Of a stretch of DNA of 64,000 nt, positions 37,320 to 47,402 are shown piece after piece. The notes under the pieces are model-generated. The model was not told the origin of the DNA. It saw only the letters and a list, made by a program, of their open reading frames with translations, and made no database searches. Position numbers and translations under genes: made by a program. How positions within the stretch are numbered: the stretch's first letter is position 1; each line of letters opens with the position of its first letter. Source of the DNA: Aliagarivorans taiwanensis DSM 22990 (GTDB lineage: Bacteria; Pseudomonadota; Gammaproteobacteria; Enterobacterales; Celerinatantimonadaceae); contig NZ_AUBZ01000006.1 in the NCBI RefSeq assembly GCF_000429505.1, forward strand, positions 89,725 to 153,724. Direction: 5' to 3'.

Positions 37320-37335
37320 CTGTTATAATATACAG
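37320..37335. promoter_or_regulatory. LexA (SOS) box upstream of uvrD
   Basis: CTGT-TATAATAT-ACAG fits the SOS consensus CTGT-N8-ACAG exactly. It contains a TATAAT that could be the -10 element, so LexA would block the promoter. It is 32 bases before the uvrD start. Confidence 0.85.
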
Positions 37336-37367
37336 TCTTTTCCTGAACACCTGCCGAAGAGACTTTG

Positions 37368-39539
37368 ATGGATATTTCACTGCTGTTAGATGGGCTGAAC
37401 GATAAGCAGCGCGAAGCTGTTGCAGCTCCGCCTTCCAACATACTGGTACTGGCCGGTGCCGGCAGTGGTAAGACTCGGGTGTTAGTTCATCGAATCGCCT
37501 GGTTGATGCAGGTTGAGCACAACTCGCCCCTTTCGGTACTGGCGGTAACCTTTACCAACAAGGCCGCGGCCGAGATGCGCTCGCGGGTCGAGCGTTTGTT
37601 AGGTGGGCGCTTTCAGGGCATGTGGCTGGGCACCTTCCACTCCTTGGCGCACCGTTTGCTGCGTGCCCACCACCGTGATGCAGGCTTGCCAGAGGATTTT
37701 CAGATCCTCGACTCCGACGATCAATACCGCTTGCTACGCCGCATCATCAAGGCGATGAATCTTGATGAAAAGCAGTGGCCACCCAAGCAGATCCAGTGGT
37801 ACATCAATGCCCGCAAAGACGAAGGACTGCGCCCGGATCATGTGGATTACAGCCATAACCCGGTAGAGCGCACCTATGTGGAAGTGTATAAGGCCTATCA
37901 GGAAGCCTGCGACCGGGCTGGGCTGGTGGATTTTGCCGAGCTGTTGCTGCGCGCCCACGAGCTGTGGCTAAAGCAGCCGCATATCCTGCAGCACTACCAG
38001 CGTCGCTTCCGCCATATCTTGGTGGACGAATTCCAGGATACCAATACCATCCAATACGCTTGGCTTCGGATGCTGGTCACCGATGAAAACAACATCATGA
38101 TCGTGGGCGACGACGACCAGAGTATCTACGGCTGGCGTGGGGCTAAGATCGAGAACATTCAACGCTTTGAAGAAGATGTACCCAAGGTGAGCACCATCCG
38201 CTTGGAGCAGAACTACCGCTCCAGCGCGACCATCCTTAAGGCCTCCAACCAGTTAATCGAGAATAACCAAGGGCGCATGGGCAAGAGCCTGTGGACTGAA
38301 GGGCAAGAGGGCGAGAAGATCTCGGTCTACACCGCCTTCAACGATATTGACGAGGCGCGCTTTGTGGTGGCGCGGATCCAGCAGCGTCTCGAGCAAGGCA
38401 CTGGGCTGTCGGATTGCGCCATTCTGTATCGGAACAACGCCCAGTCGCGGGTCTTGGAAGAAGCTTTAATGCAAGAGCGCATGGCCTATCGCATCTACGG
38501 TGGCCTGCGCTTCTTCGAGCGCCAAGAGATTAAAGATGCGCTGGCCTATATGCGTCTGGTCAGCAATGCCCACGACGACACCTCGTTTGAGCGGGTGGTC
38601 AACACCCCGGCGCGGGGCATTGGTCAGCGCACCATCGAGCTGTTGCGCCAAAGTGCGCGCGAGATGCAGCTGAGTATGTGGCAGGCGGCCCATCACTGTG
38701 TCGAGCACAAGATTCTGCCCGGGCGCGCGGCGAACGCGGTGGGGCTGTTCCTCCAGCTTATCCATAACCTGGCGGAGTCGACCCGCGATCTCGACTTGCA
38801 TGAGCTGTGCGACCAAGTGATTAAAGGCTCTGGCCTACTGGCCATGTACCAAGCCGAAAAGGGCGAGAAGGCGCAGGCGCGGGTGGAGAACCTCGAGGAG
38901 CTGGTCAATGCGACGCAGCAGTTCTCGCCGTCGGAAGAAGACGAAGATATGTCGCCACTGCTGGCATTCTTGTCGCACGCTGCGCTGGAGGCAGGCGACA
39001 ATCAAGCCGAGGCCGATCAGGATGCGGTGCAACTGATGACCCTGCACAGTGCCAAAGGTCTGGAGTTCCCGGTGGTGTTTATGGTCGGTCTGGAAGAGGG
39101 CATGTTCCCCAGCCAGCAGTCCAGCGAAGAGAGTGGCCGCCTCGAGGAAGAACGCCGCTTATGCTACGTGGGCATGACCCGGGCGATGGAGAAGCTGTTC
39201 CTCTGTCATGCCGAGAGTCGCCGTTTATACGGCAAAGAGGCGCTGCATCCGCCGTCGCGTTTCCTGCGCGAACTGCCGGCCGATTGCCTGGATGAAATCC
39301 GCCTCAATACCAATATCAGCCGTCCGATGCAGCAAGGGCGCTTTTCGCCGCAGCTGCAGCAAGCCGCCTTCGCCGATAGTGGCTTTAGCTTGGGTCAGCG
39401 GGTGATGCATCCGAAATTTGGTGAGGGGATCGTGCTTAACTTTGAAGGCAGCGGTGCCCAAAGTCGGGTACAGGTGCAGTTTGAGCAGGCGGGCAGTAAG
39501 TGGCTGGTGGTCGCTTATGCCCGGCTGGAGGCGCTTTAG
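37368..39539 (+). CDS. uvrD: DNA helicase II UvrD
   Basis: A 723-residue superfamily 1 helicase for nucleotide excision and mismatch repair. Motifs in order: LAGAGSGKT, TFTNKAAAEM, GTFHSLAHRLLR, VDEFQDTN, GDDDQSIYGWRGA, EQNYRS, MTLHSAKGLEFPVVF and RRLCYVGMTRA. The C-terminal Tudor-like end (VMHPKFGEGIVLNFEG) is present. The ATG at 37368 gives MDISLLLDGLNDKQREAV like E. coli; a TTG one codon earlier is not needed. A perfect SOS box lies upstream. Confidence 0.97.
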   Translation: MDISLLLDGLNDKQREAVAAPPSNILVLAGAGSGKTRVLVHRIAWLMQVEHNSPLSVLAVTFTNKAAAEMRSRVERLLGGRFQGMWLGTFHSLAHRLLRAHHRDAGLPEDFQILDSDDQYRLLRRIIKAMNLDEKQWPPKQIQWYINARKDEGLRPDHVDYSHNPVERTYVEVYKAYQEACDRAGLVDFAELLLRAHELWLKQPHILQHYQRRFRHILVDEFQDTNTIQYAWLRMLVTDENNIMIVGDDDQSIYGWRGAKIENIQRFEEDVPKVSTIRLEQNYRSSATILKASNQLIENNQGRMGKSLWTEGQEGEKISVYTAFNDIDEARFVVARIQQRLEQGTGLSDCAILYRNNAQSRVLEEALMQERMAYRIYGGLRFFERQEIKDALAYMRLVSNAHDDTSFERVVNTPARGIGQRTIELLRQSAREMQLSMWQAAHHCVEHKILPGRAANAVGLFLQLIHNLAESTRDLDLHELCDQVIKGSGLLAMYQAEKGEKAQARVENLEELVNATQQFSPSEEDEDMSPLLAFLSHAALEAGDNQAEADQDAVQLMTLHSAKGLEFPVVFMVGLEEGMFPSQQSSEESGRLEEERRLCYVGMTRAMEKLFLCHAESRRLYGKEALHPPSRFLRELPADCLDEIRLNTNISRPMQQGRFSPQLQQAAFADSGFSLGQRVMHPKFGEGIVLNFEGSGAQSRVQVQFEQAGSKWLVVAYARLEAL

Positions 39540-39571
39540 CGCCCCTCTTTTCTCGCTAAGCGCCTGCTTAG

Positions 39572-40453
39572 TTATGCCTTGCGTTGGTGTTGGTAGGCAT
39601 CCCAGCTAAACACCACCAAGGCGCACCAGATAAAGCCGAAGGTAATCATCTTACTCAGCACCAGTGGCTCGTCGTAGATCCCAACCGCCAAGGCGAACAT
39701 CATCGATGGGCCGATGTACTGGAAGAAGCCGATAGTCGACAGCCTTAGGCGGGTTGCTGCGGCGGCAAAGGCCAGCAGCGGCAAGGTAGTCACCACCCCA
39801 GCGCTCAGCAGCAAGCCGTTCAGCTGCCAAGGGTTGTTGCTAAGTGTGGTACTGGGGCTATCGCTCATCAGCAGGAAACCCACCGCGACCGGAAATAACC
39901 ACAAGGTCTCTATAAACAGACCGGGCAGCGCCCCCAGATTCACCTTCTTACGTAGCAGACCATACAAGCCAAAGCTGCTGGCCAGTGATAGCGCAATCCA
40001 AGGCAGTGAGCCAAAGGCGATGATCTGAATCGCCACGCCAGCCCCTGCCAAGCCAATCGCCAGCCACTGACGGCGGCGGAAGCGCTCGCCCAAGAACAGC
40101 ATCCCCAGCACGATGTTAAACAGCGGATTGATGTAATAGCCGAGGCTGGCGTCGAGCATCCGATTATTGGCCACCGACCAGATAAATATCAGCCAGTTAC
40201 AGGCAACTAGCAGTGAAGTCGCTATCAGAATAAGCCGCTGCTTGGGGTGCTTGAGTACCGCCACCACCGCATGCCACTGGCGACTGATAAACAGCAATAC
40301 CACCAATAACACGCAGGACCAGAGCACCCGATGCGCCAAGATCTCCAGCGGCGGAACCACGGAGACAGACTTAAAATAGATCGGGGCGATACCCCAAATG
40401 ATGTAGGCCGCCAGGGCGTACAACACCCCTTGGCGAGTGGCATTTTCAGGCAT
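39572..40453 (-). CDS. rarD: RarD-type EamA family permease
   Basis: A 293-residue membrane protein with about ten hydrophobic helices in two EamA repeats. The RarD start region YALAAYIIWGIAPIYFKSV, the block LGYYINPLFNIVLGMLFLGERF and IGFFQYIGPSMMFALAVGIYDEPL match the family. E. coli RarD is linked with chloramphenicol sensitivity; its natural substrate is unknown. It is convergent with uvrD. Confidence 0.88.
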   Translation of the reverse strand: MPENATRQGVLYALAAYIIWGIAPIYFKSVSVVPPLEILAHRVLWSCVLLVVLLFISRQWHAVVAVLKHPKQRLILIATSLLVACNWLIFIWSVANNRMLDASLGYYINPLFNIVLGMLFLGERFRRRQWLAIGLAGAGVAIQIIAFGSLPWIALSLASSFGLYGLLRKKVNLGALPGLFIETLWLFPVAVGFLLMSDSPSTTLSNNPWQLNGLLLSAGVVTTLPLLAFAAAATRLRLSTIGFFQYIGPSMMFALAVGIYDEPLVLSKMITFGFIWCALVVFSWDAYQHQRKA

Positions 40454-40539
40454 GGGAATAGGTCTTGGTCAACAAGGCCTTAGTTTATCAGTCTGTGAGC
40501 TGGCTCACTAGATGATCACCACTGGGTTAGGCAATAAAC

Positions 40540-41115
40540 TCAGTGATTATGGCTTTGGTGGTGCCAAGCATCGATAAGATAGGGCAGCGGTTTGGCGCGC
40601 AGATCCAGTAAGCGTTCCATCTTGTCACAAAACTCGTGGTGCCCTCGGGCCAAGTGCCACAGATGGCCTAAGGCGCCGTCGACCAAACGCTTGCCTATCG
40701 GTGCTTGATGGCTTTGCCACGCTTGAATACAGCGATAGCCGGGGATCAGCTCGCGTGAGTAGCTGGCCAGTATTGAAGTGGGCCAGTTGCGTTTGATCTC
40801 GCGGGGTTTCTCCAGATAGTAGGCCATGGGGCGGCGCAGGTAGAGGTGGCATAGCCGTCCGCGGTCCCGTTCGCTCAGGCAGTCGCTGTGGATCTCTTCG
40901 AAATGCTGCTGATCACTGCCGTCTTTGAGGAAGATGCCGAACAGCTGGCAATCCAGCAGGCGGTAGTCAGGGTAGTCTGCAAAATCGCCGTAGCCGCCGA
41001 GTTCATGTTTAAGCCAGCTAGCGATATCGTCTAGTTGATACTGCTCCGCCAGATGAATAGCTTGGCTGAGGATAGGTTCGACATGGCGAGGGGCCAACTC
41101 CATGGTCTGATTCAC
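40540..41115 (-). CDS. Hypothetical protein with possible AbiTii-like N-terminus
   Basis: A 191-residue soluble protein. Residues of about 14-42 (ILSQAIHLAEQYQLDDIASWLKHELGGYG) resemble the start of AbiTii-type proteins, where an alpha-helical pair ends in ELNGY-like sequence. The remainder (LCHLYLRRPMAYYLEKPREI and ALGHLWHLARGHHEFCDKMERLL) is not recognised. The GTG at 41115 is chosen for AAGGA 8 bases upstream; an ATG at 41103 would lose the spacing. It stands alone with nothing else defence-like nearby, so a link to phage defence is a guess. Confidence 0.6.
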   Translation of the reverse strand: MNQTMELAPRHVEPILSQAIHLAEQYQLDDIASWLKHELGGYGDFADYPDYRLLDCQLFGIFLKDGSDQQHFEEIHSDCLSERDRGRLCHLYLRRPMAYYLEKPREIKRNWPTSILASYSRELIPGYRCIQAWQSHQAPIGKRLVDGALGHLWHLARGHHEFCDKMERLLDLRAKPLPYLIDAWHHQSHNH

Positions 41116-41400
41116 GGTATCCTTCCTTGCGGGTAAGCGGATAGTAATTATACGCCCTAAATTGAATAAATATTAGTCAGGATTTCGATTAAGTGAACTC
41201 GCTAAGCTATTGATGATATTGGGAAGATTAAATTCCACCCAAGAAATAAATCTTCCATGTATTCAGTGTAAACCCTCGGTAAAATGGTTTATTCACCGCC
41301 TGATTTTGCCTAAGCTAGCCCAGCAGCCTGCTCGGACTGCGTCCTTCACGTTGCCTGGCGAGCGGCAGGCAATCGGAAGACTAACAACGAGGAGTTACGC

Positions 41401-42504
41401 GTGGAGCACTATATCGGCTTAATGTCTGGCACCAGTATGGATGGCGTGGATGCGGTGTTGGTCGCCATCGACGCCCAGCACTGTCAGCTGCTGCAGCAAC
41501 GCGCCCACCCTATGCCACCCTCCTTGAAAGCCGATCTACTGGCGGTGAATCAGGGCCAGCCCACCAGTTTAAAAGCGATTGGCGAACTGGATCATCGGCT
41601 CGGTCTGCTGTTTGCCGAGGCCGTTAACGCTCTGCTCGATGAATCAGCCATAGCCGCCAAGGATGTCCGCGCCATTGGCAGCCATGGGCAAACGGTGTTT
41701 CACCAGCCCACCGGCGAGTACCCGTTCACCCTGCAACTGGGCGATGCCAACCTGATTGCAGCGCACACCGGGGTGGCCACGGTGGCCGATTTTCGGCGCT
41801 TGGATATGGCCTTTGGTGGTCAAGGCGCGCCGCTGGTTCCCGCCTTCCATCAACAGATGTTTCCGGTAAGTAGTTCAACGCGGGTGATCGTCAACCTTGG
41901 CGGCATTGCCAACATCACGGTGCTGCAAGCCGATGGTAGCTGTATTGGCTACGATACCGGCCCGGCCAATATGCTGCTGGATGCGTGGATCGCTGAGCAG
42001 CGAGGTCTTCGCTTTGATCGCGATGGCGCATGGGCAGCACAAGGCCAAGCGCTGCCGGAGTTACTGGCCAAGATGCTGGCCGAACCCTACTTTAAACAGC
42101 CTGCGCCCAAAAGTACCGGGCGAGAGCTGTTCAACCTATCGTGGCTAGCATCGCTAATCGGCGATGCGCACCATGCCCCCGAAGATGTACAAGCAACACT
42201 GCTGGAACTGACGGTTACCAGCTTGGCCGAGCAACTACGCATGCACGGCCAAGGAGAGCAGCCTGAGCTGGTGGTCTGCGGCGGCGGCGCGCAAAACGCG
42301 TATCTGCAGCAGCAGCTCGGCCAAGCGCTGCCTGACTGGCAGCTTCGCAGCAGCGCCGATTATGGTATCGACCCCGATAACCTGGAGGCGATTGCATTTG
42401 CCTGGCTGGCTTATCGGCGCATTCATAATCTACCCAGCAACCTACCGGCGGTGACCGGCGCGAGCCGAACAGTCAGCTTGGGTGCCATCTACCCTGCCCC
42501 TTAA
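41401..42504 (+). CDS. anmK: Anhydro-N-acetylmuramic acid kinase
   Basis: A 367-residue kinase that cleaves and phosphorylates 1,6-anhydro-MurNAc from turned-over cell wall to MurNAc 6-phosphate. The family start YIGLMSGTSMDGVDAVLV, GSHGQTVFHQP, DFRRLDMAFGGQGAPLVPAFH and the nucleotide region VVCGGGAQNAYL are present. Start is GTG with GAGGAG 8 bases upstream. MurQ, its next pathway step, is encoded 15 bases downstream. Confidence 0.97.
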   Translation: MEHYIGLMSGTSMDGVDAVLVAIDAQHCQLLQQRAHPMPPSLKADLLAVNQGQPTSLKAIGELDHRLGLLFAEAVNALLDESAIAAKDVRAIGSHGQTVFHQPTGEYPFTLQLGDANLIAAHTGVATVADFRRLDMAFGGQGAPLVPAFHQQMFPVSSSTRVIVNLGGIANITVLQADGSCIGYDTGPANMLLDAWIAEQRGLRFDRDGAWAAQGQALPELLAKMLAEPYFKQPAPKSTGRELFNLSWLASLIGDAHHAPEDVQATLLELTVTSLAEQLRMHGQGEQPELVVCGGGAQNAYLQQQLGQALPDWQLRSSADYGIDPDNLEAIAFAWLAYRRIHNLPSNLPAVTGASRTVSLGAIYPAP

Positions 42505-42519
42505 TCTGGATATCAAGCA

Positions 42520-43431
42520 ATGAGTGAACTACTAAACCAACTGGCCAGCCTGGTCTCGGAAGGCCGCAACCCAGAGACCATGGATATCGACCAGCTTGAT
42601 AGCTTGGCCTTGGTGAGCAAACTGAATCAGCAGGATCGCGGCGTGGCCGATGCGGTGGCCCAGTGCCTGCCAGCCATCGCTGAGGCGGTGGATAAAATCA
42701 CCGAGGCTTTTCGCTGTGGTGGTCGCCTGATCTATATCGGCGCGGGAACCTCGGGGCGGCTGGGGGTGTTGGATGCATCAGAATGTCCGCCTACTTTTGG
42801 GGTGGATGAAAACACCGTGATTGGCCTGATAGCCGGTGGCGAACAGGCGATGTTTCGTGCTCAGGAAGGGGCCGAAGATAGCCTAACTTTGGCACAGTCC
42901 GATCTGCAGGCTATCGCTTTGACTGGCGATGACGTGCTTGTGGGGATCGCCGCCAGCGGGCGTACTCCCTATGTGTTGGGCGGTCTGGCCTACGCTGAAT
43001 CACTCGGCGCCACCACCGTGGCACTGAGCTGTAACCCTGACTCGGCGATTGCCGATGCGGCCGCTATCAGTATTGCGCCAGTGGTCGGCCCCGAGGCGCT
43101 CACCGGCTCTACCCGCCTAAAAGCTGGCACCGCCCAAAAGCTGGTTCTGAACATGTTGAGCACCGCCAGCATGATCCGCTGGGGCAAGAGCTATCAAAAC
43201 CTGATGGTCGATCTCAAGGCCACCAACGAGAAGCTGCAAGCGCGCGCCCAGCGCATTGTGATGCAGGCGTGCCAGTGCCCCGAGGGGCAAGCTTACGTGC
43301 TGCTTGAGCAAGCACAGTTTGATACCAAGCTGGCAATTATGATTGGTCTCAGTGGCTTAGCGCCGAGTGAAGCGAAAGTACTACTGGCGAACAATCACGG
43401 CGTGATCCGTCAGGCGCTGAGATCGAACTAA
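42520..43431 (+). CDS. murQ: N-acetylmuramic acid 6-phosphate etherase
   Basis: A 303-residue SIS-domain enzyme cleaving the lactyl ether of MurNAc 6-phosphate to give GlcNAc 6-phosphate. The signature [21 protein letters not shown] is present, with a second conserved block AEGAEDS-like ([14 protein letters not shown]) and [22 protein letters not shown]. It follows anmK in one operon, so peptidoglycan sugar is recycled by two adjacent steps. Confidence 0.97.
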   Translation: MSELLNQLASLVSEGRNPETMDIDQLDSLALVSKLNQQDRGVADAVAQCLPAIAEAVDKITEAFRCGGRLIYIGAGTSGRLGVLDASECPPTFGVDENTVIGLIAGGEQAMFRAQEGAEDSLTLAQSDLQAIALTGDDVLVGIAASGRTPYVLGGLAYAESLGATTVALSCNPDSAIADAAAISIAPVVGPEALTGSTRLKAGTAQKLVLNMLSTASMIRWGKSYQNLMVDLKATNEKLQARAQRIVMQACQCPEGQAYVLLEQAQFDTKLAIMIGLSGLAPSEAKVLLANNHGVIRQALRSN

Positions 43432-43510
43432 GCGGGGCCAAAACCGCCTAAATAAAAATTATTCCACATCGCCCCAGCGCGCCTAGGCAAGCGGCTGGGC
43501 AGTGGGTAAA

Positions 43511-45343
43511 ATGGCCCACCTTTTGAGTGATGTCCGAGATAACCTGACCGTGAGTTCCCCCGCTGCTGCCTTGCAAATCCTGCGCGAAGTGTTCGGCTAC
43601 GAACAGTTTCGTCGTGGTCAGGAGGCAGTGATCAGCGCCATCCTGCAAGGCCAAGACTCACTGGTGATTATGCCCACCGGTGGTGGCAAGTCGCTGTGTT
43701 ATCAGGTGCCGGCATTACTACAACCTGGGCTGACCGTAGTCGTCTCACCACTGATATCGCTGATGAAGGATCAGGTCGATAGCATGCTCGCCAACGGCGT
43801 TAGTGCCGCCTACCTAAACTCCAGCCTCACCCGCGAGCAGCAAAGTGCGGTGTATAGCCAGCTCTATCATGGCCAGCTCAAGCTGCTGTATATCTCGCCA
43901 GAGCGGCTGCTAGGTGGTGACTTTCTTGAGTACCTAAGCAGCTGGCAGCCAAGCCTGTTTGCCATCGATGAAGCCCACTGTATCTCCCAATGGGGCCACG
44001 ATTTTCGCCCTGAATATGCCGATTTGGGTGGGCTGAAACAGCGCTTCCCCAATGTGCCGGTGGTCGCCTTGACCGCCACCGCTGATGAAGCGACGCGCCA
44101 AGACATCCTGCAGCGTTTGCAGCTAAATCAACCGTTTATCCAGCTATCCAGCTTTGACCGGCCGAATATTCGTTACACCCTGCAAGAGAAGTATCGCCCC
44201 TGGCAGCAGCTGCTTGGCTATGTACGCTGTCAGGAAGAAAACGCCGGCATCGTCTATTGCGGCAGCCGTAAACGGGTGGAAGAGCTGGCAGAAAAGCTAC
44301 AGCAAGAGGGCTTTCGCGCCGCCGCCTACCATGCCGGGCTGCCGCTAGAGCTGCGCCGCTCGGTGCAAGAGCAGTTTCAGGCCGATGAGCTGCAGCTGGT
44401 GGTGGCCACGGTTGCCTTTGGTATGGGCATCGACAAGCCTAATGTACGCTATGTCTTTCACTACGACCTGCCGCGCAATATCGAAGCCTACTATCAGGAA
44501 ACCGGCCGCGCCGGTCGTGACGGCTTAGAGGCCGAAGCTGTGTTGCTGTATGGCTCCGACAGCACCGGCTGGGTGCGCCGGATGATCGACGAGCAGGAAA
44601 ACGAGCAACAGCGGCAAGTCGAGAGCCACAAGTTTAACGCCATGGTGGCCTTTGCTGAGGCACTTACCTGTCGCCGCCAGGTGTTGCTCAACTACTTTGA
44701 CGAGTACCACTCCAAGCCCTGTGGAAACTGCGATGTCTGCCTCGACCCACCCAAGCGCTACGACGGATTGGAAGATGCGCAAAAGGCGCTGTCCTGTGTT
44801 TATCGCCTTGGCCAGCGCTTTGGCATTGGTTATGTGGTCGAGGTGCTGCGCGGCAGCCAAGGTCAGCGGGTACTAGAGCAGGGCCACCACAAGCTGAGCA
44901 CTCACGGCATTGGCAAGGATAAGAGTCATGACCATTGGGTGAGTGTATTGCGCCAGCTTATTCACCTTGGCCTGCTCAATCAGAATATTGTGCAAAGCTC
45001 AACCTTGCAGCTCACCGAGGCGGCGCGGCCAATCCTCAAGGCCGAAGACGCCCTCGAGCTGGCGGTGCCGCGTTTGAACATCACCAGCAAACGCAGCTCA
45101 CCAGCGCTGTCGATGAACTACGATAAACGTTTGATGGCGATGCTGCGTAACCTCAGAAAGCGCTTGGCCGAAGAAGAAGAGCTCAAGCCGTTTATGGTGT
45201 TCAATGACAAGAGCTTGATAGAGATGGCCGAGCTACAGCCGCAAACCCGCCATGAGTTCTTGGCCATCAGCGGTGTCGGCCTGAAAAAGCTAGAGCGCTA
45301 TGGCGATGAATTTATGGCGCTGATTAGCCGTTACAACCAATAA
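43511..45343 (+). CDS. recQ: ATP-dependent DNA helicase RecQ
   Basis: A 610-residue 3'-5' helicase for recombination and fork repair. Motifs: [14 protein letters not shown], Walker [54 protein letters not shown] and [12 protein letters not shown]. The RQC zinc cysteines follow in [10 protein letters not shown] and CGNCDVC, and a C-terminal HRDC domain ([24 protein letters not shown]) completes it. The start is unclear: ATG 43511 gives E. coli-like length, while GTG 43502 and GTG 43550 are alternatives. Confidence 0.95.
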   Translation: MAHLLSDVRDNLTVSSPAAALQILREVFGYEQFRRGQEAVISAILQGQDSLVIMPTGGGKSLCYQVPALLQPGLTVVVSPLISLMKDQVDSMLANGVSAAYLNSSLTREQQSAVYSQLYHGQLKLLYISPERLLGGDFLEYLSSWQPSLFAIDEAHCISQWGHDFRPEYADLGGLKQRFPNVPVVALTATADEATRQDILQRLQLNQPFIQLSSFDRPNIRYTLQEKYRPWQQLLGYVRCQEENAGIVYCGSRKRVEELAEKLQQEGFRAAAYHAGLPLELRRSVQEQFQADELQLVVATVAFGMGIDKPNVRYVFHYDLPRNIEAYYQETGRAGRDGLEAEAVLLYGSDSTGWVRRMIDEQENEQQRQVESHKFNAMVAFAEALTCRRQVLLNYFDEYHSKPCGNCDVCLDPPKRYDGLEDAQKALSCVYRLGQRFGIGYVVEVLRGSQGQRVLEQGHHKLSTHGIGKDKSHDHWVSVLRQLIHLGLLNQNIVQSSTLQLTEAARPILKAEDALELAVPRLNITSKRSSPALSMNYDKRLMAMLRNLRKRLAEEEELKPFMVFNDKSLIEMAELQPQTRHEFLAISGVGLKKLERYGDEFMALISRYNQ

Positions 45344-45405
45344 CCGAATGATTGGCTAAGCCCGTTACGCGCTAGCCCATCCTTCGGCCAGCTTAAGGAT
45401 AAGCG

Positions 45406-46824
45406 ATGCCCTATACCAACCGATATGCTCAAGCCTTTCCCCAGTTGTGTCATGCACAGCAGGCGACTCCGCTAAGCGATCCGCGCTTGGTGATCGCCAG
45501 TGAGTCGGCAGCCAAGCTGGTGGACTTGTCCCTGCCTGAGCTTGACCAAGCGCCGTGGCAGCAGGTACTGGCGGGGCAGGCCACTATCGATGGTATGCAA
45601 CCAGTTGCCACGGTATATGCCGGTCATCAGTTTGGCGGCTACAGCCCACAACTTGGCGATGGGCGCGCGCTGATGCTGGGGGAATACCGAAACCAGCTAG
45701 GTGAGCATTGGGAGCTGCAACTCAAAGGCTCTGGCCTCACCCCCTTCTCCCGCCACGGCGATGGCAAGGCGGTGCTGCGTTCGACGATCCGCGAGTTTCT
45801 CGCCAGTGAAGCAATGGCAGCATTGGGGATCCCCACCACCCGCGCTCTGGCTATGACCATGGGCAGCGGCGCGGTGCAGCGCGAGCGCCCAGAGCCGGAA
45901 GCCATGTTATTGCGAATGGCCCCCTCGCATATCCGTTTCGGTCACTTTGAGTACCTGTTTCATCAGCAGCGTAAAGATGACCTGAGAACCTTGGTGGACT
46001 TTTGTTTAGAGCATTACTTCCCCGAGCAGGCCAACGCAGAAGATCCGGTGTTGGCGATGCTCGAAGAGGTCACCATCCGCACCGCCTATATGATTGCCCA
46101 CTGGTTAGCGGTGGGCTTCTGTCATGGGGTGATGAATACCGACAATATGTCGCTGCTCGGCTTAACCATCGACTATGGCCCCTATGGCTTTCTCGATGAC
46201 TACGACCCTCGGCATATCTGCAATCATAGCGACAGCTACGGGCGCTATGCCTTCGACCAACAAGCCGGTGTCGGGCTATGGAATCTGCAGTGCCTGGCCT
46301 ATGCCCTGTCTGACTTGGTGAGCAGCGAGCAATGCGACGCGCTGTGGGAGCGCTATAAAACCCACATCAATGCTCGTTATCTATGGCATTGGCAGCGCAA
46401 GTTGGGGCTGAGCCAGTGGCAGGCAAACGATGAGGCTCTGCTAGGTGGCTTGCTAGAGCTGTTGCAGACTGAGCGGCTCGACCTCACTGTGAGCTTGCGT
46501 CAACTTAGCGAGGGGGAACCATCGCTACTTACACAAAGCAGCGCAGGCAAGCGTTGGCTGGGCGAGTATCGCGCACGACTTGCTGATGACGACCAAACCG
46601 AGCAACAGCGACTGGCCAGTCAACAGCAGCACAATCCTTGCTATATACTGCGCAACTATTTGGCGCAGCAGGCCATCGATCACGCCGAGCAAGGCGACTT
46701 TCGGACAGTACGGAAGTTACATAAGGTGCTCAACACGCCTTATCAGCAGCAAGCCGGTTGTGAAGAGTATGCCCAAGCCGCGCCCGACTGGGGTAAGCAT
46801 TTGGAGATTTCATGCAGCAGTTGA
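45406..46824 (+). CDS. selO: Protein adenylyltransferase SelO (YdiU family)
   Basis: A 472-residue pseudokinase-fold enzyme that transfers AMP to proteins and is linked to redox stress. Typical blocks are YAGHQFGGYSPQLGDGRA, ELQLKGSGLTPFSRHGDGKAVLRSTIREFLASEAM, HGVMNTDNMSLLGLTIDYGPYGFLD and the C-terminal SCSS, where some homologues carry selenocysteine or cysteine near the end. All are intact. The next gene starts inside its last codons. Confidence 0.93.
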   Translation: MPYTNRYAQAFPQLCHAQQATPLSDPRLVIASESAAKLVDLSLPELDQAPWQQVLAGQATIDGMQPVATVYAGHQFGGYSPQLGDGRALMLGEYRNQLGEHWELQLKGSGLTPFSRHGDGKAVLRSTIREFLASEAMAALGIPTTRALAMTMGSGAVQRERPEPEAMLLRMAPSHIRFGHFEYLFHQQRKDDLRTLVDFCLEHYFPEQANAEDPVLAMLEEVTIRTAYMIAHWLAVGFCHGVMNTDNMSLLGLTIDYGPYGFLDDYDPRHICNHSDSYGRYAFDQQAGVGLWNLQCLAYALSDLVSSEQCDALWERYKTHINARYLWHWQRKLGLSQWQANDEALLGGLLELLQTERLDLTVSLRQLSEGEPSLLTQSSAGKRWLGEYRARLADDDQTEQQRLASQQQHNPCYILRNYLAQQAIDHAEQGDFRTVRKLHKVLNTPYQQQAGCEEYAQAAPDWGKHLEISCSS

Positions 46825-47138
46825 TCCCTGCTATTACCGTTGATCATCAGCATCAATGCCTGCAGATCCAGCATCAGTTTAGCGAGTCGCAGATTGATGC
46901 TCTGTTTGCACGTTGCGTCACCGAACTGCAATGCCAGCCGACTAGTCTTGAACAAGGTGCTGATTGGTTGGCGCTGAGCTTTTACTACCAAGAGGAGCTG
47001 TGCTGGCTGCGCTACGAGGCACTGGCTGGCAGCTTGTGGGCAGAGTGTGCAAATTCTGCGCATTTTCAAGCACTTTGCGAAAAGTTGAAGAAGGATCTCG
47101 GTTTGATCATTTTCCAAGGACAGGAAAACAAAATGTGA
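46812..47138 (+). CDS. Small hypothetical protein overlapping the 3' end of selO
   Basis: A 108-residue soluble protein whose ATG lies 13 bases before the end of selO, with GGAG correctly placed. It has five cysteines and a WLALSFYYQEELCWLRYEALAGSLWAE core. It may belong to a small gammaproteobacterial family (possibly DUF3630, from memory). Translational coupling to selO suggests co-expression; no function is known. Confidence 0.7.
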   Translation: MQQLIPAITVDHQHQCLQIQHQFSESQIDALFARCVTELQCQPTSLEQGADWLALSFYYQEELCWLRYEALAGSLWAECANSAHFQALCEKLKKDLGLIIFQGQENKM

Positions 47139-47346
47139 TCTAGCTCAAAGTTATACCTAGTCGATTGGCATATAGTTCTTCACCCCGTCAAAGCGAAAGG
47201 CGATTTTTTGCTCAATAACGGCGGTGTTCGGTTACAAGGACAAGTAAATATCCACATTTTGGAAAACTCGCAGTCACTCCTGTCGTAGCCCCTTCAGTAA
47301 GTTGTAAATTGCTGTTTTAAAAGGAATATTCTTCTTTTGCTTATCT

Positions 47347-47355
47347 TGTGCATAA
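47347..47355 (-). promoter_or_regulatory. DnaA box (reverse) upstream of polA
   Basis: TGTGCATAA is the reverse complement of TTATGCACA, a full match to TTATNCACA. It pairs with the forward box 39 bp downstream. Confidence 0.5.
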
Positions 47356-47393
47356 CTAATGTTCGAGAGGCTTTGCCACATCTGTAAACAGAC

Positions 47394-47402
47394 TTATCCA
47401 CA
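47394..47402 (+). promoter_or_regulatory. DnaA box (forward, R1-type) upstream of polA
   Basis: TTATCCACA is identical to the high-affinity R1 box. It lies about 80 bases before the polA start. Confidence 0.6.

Noticed and set aside
41210..41422. 70-codon frame before anmK
   Set aside because: Runs out of frame into anmK, lacks an SD and has no protein-like features.
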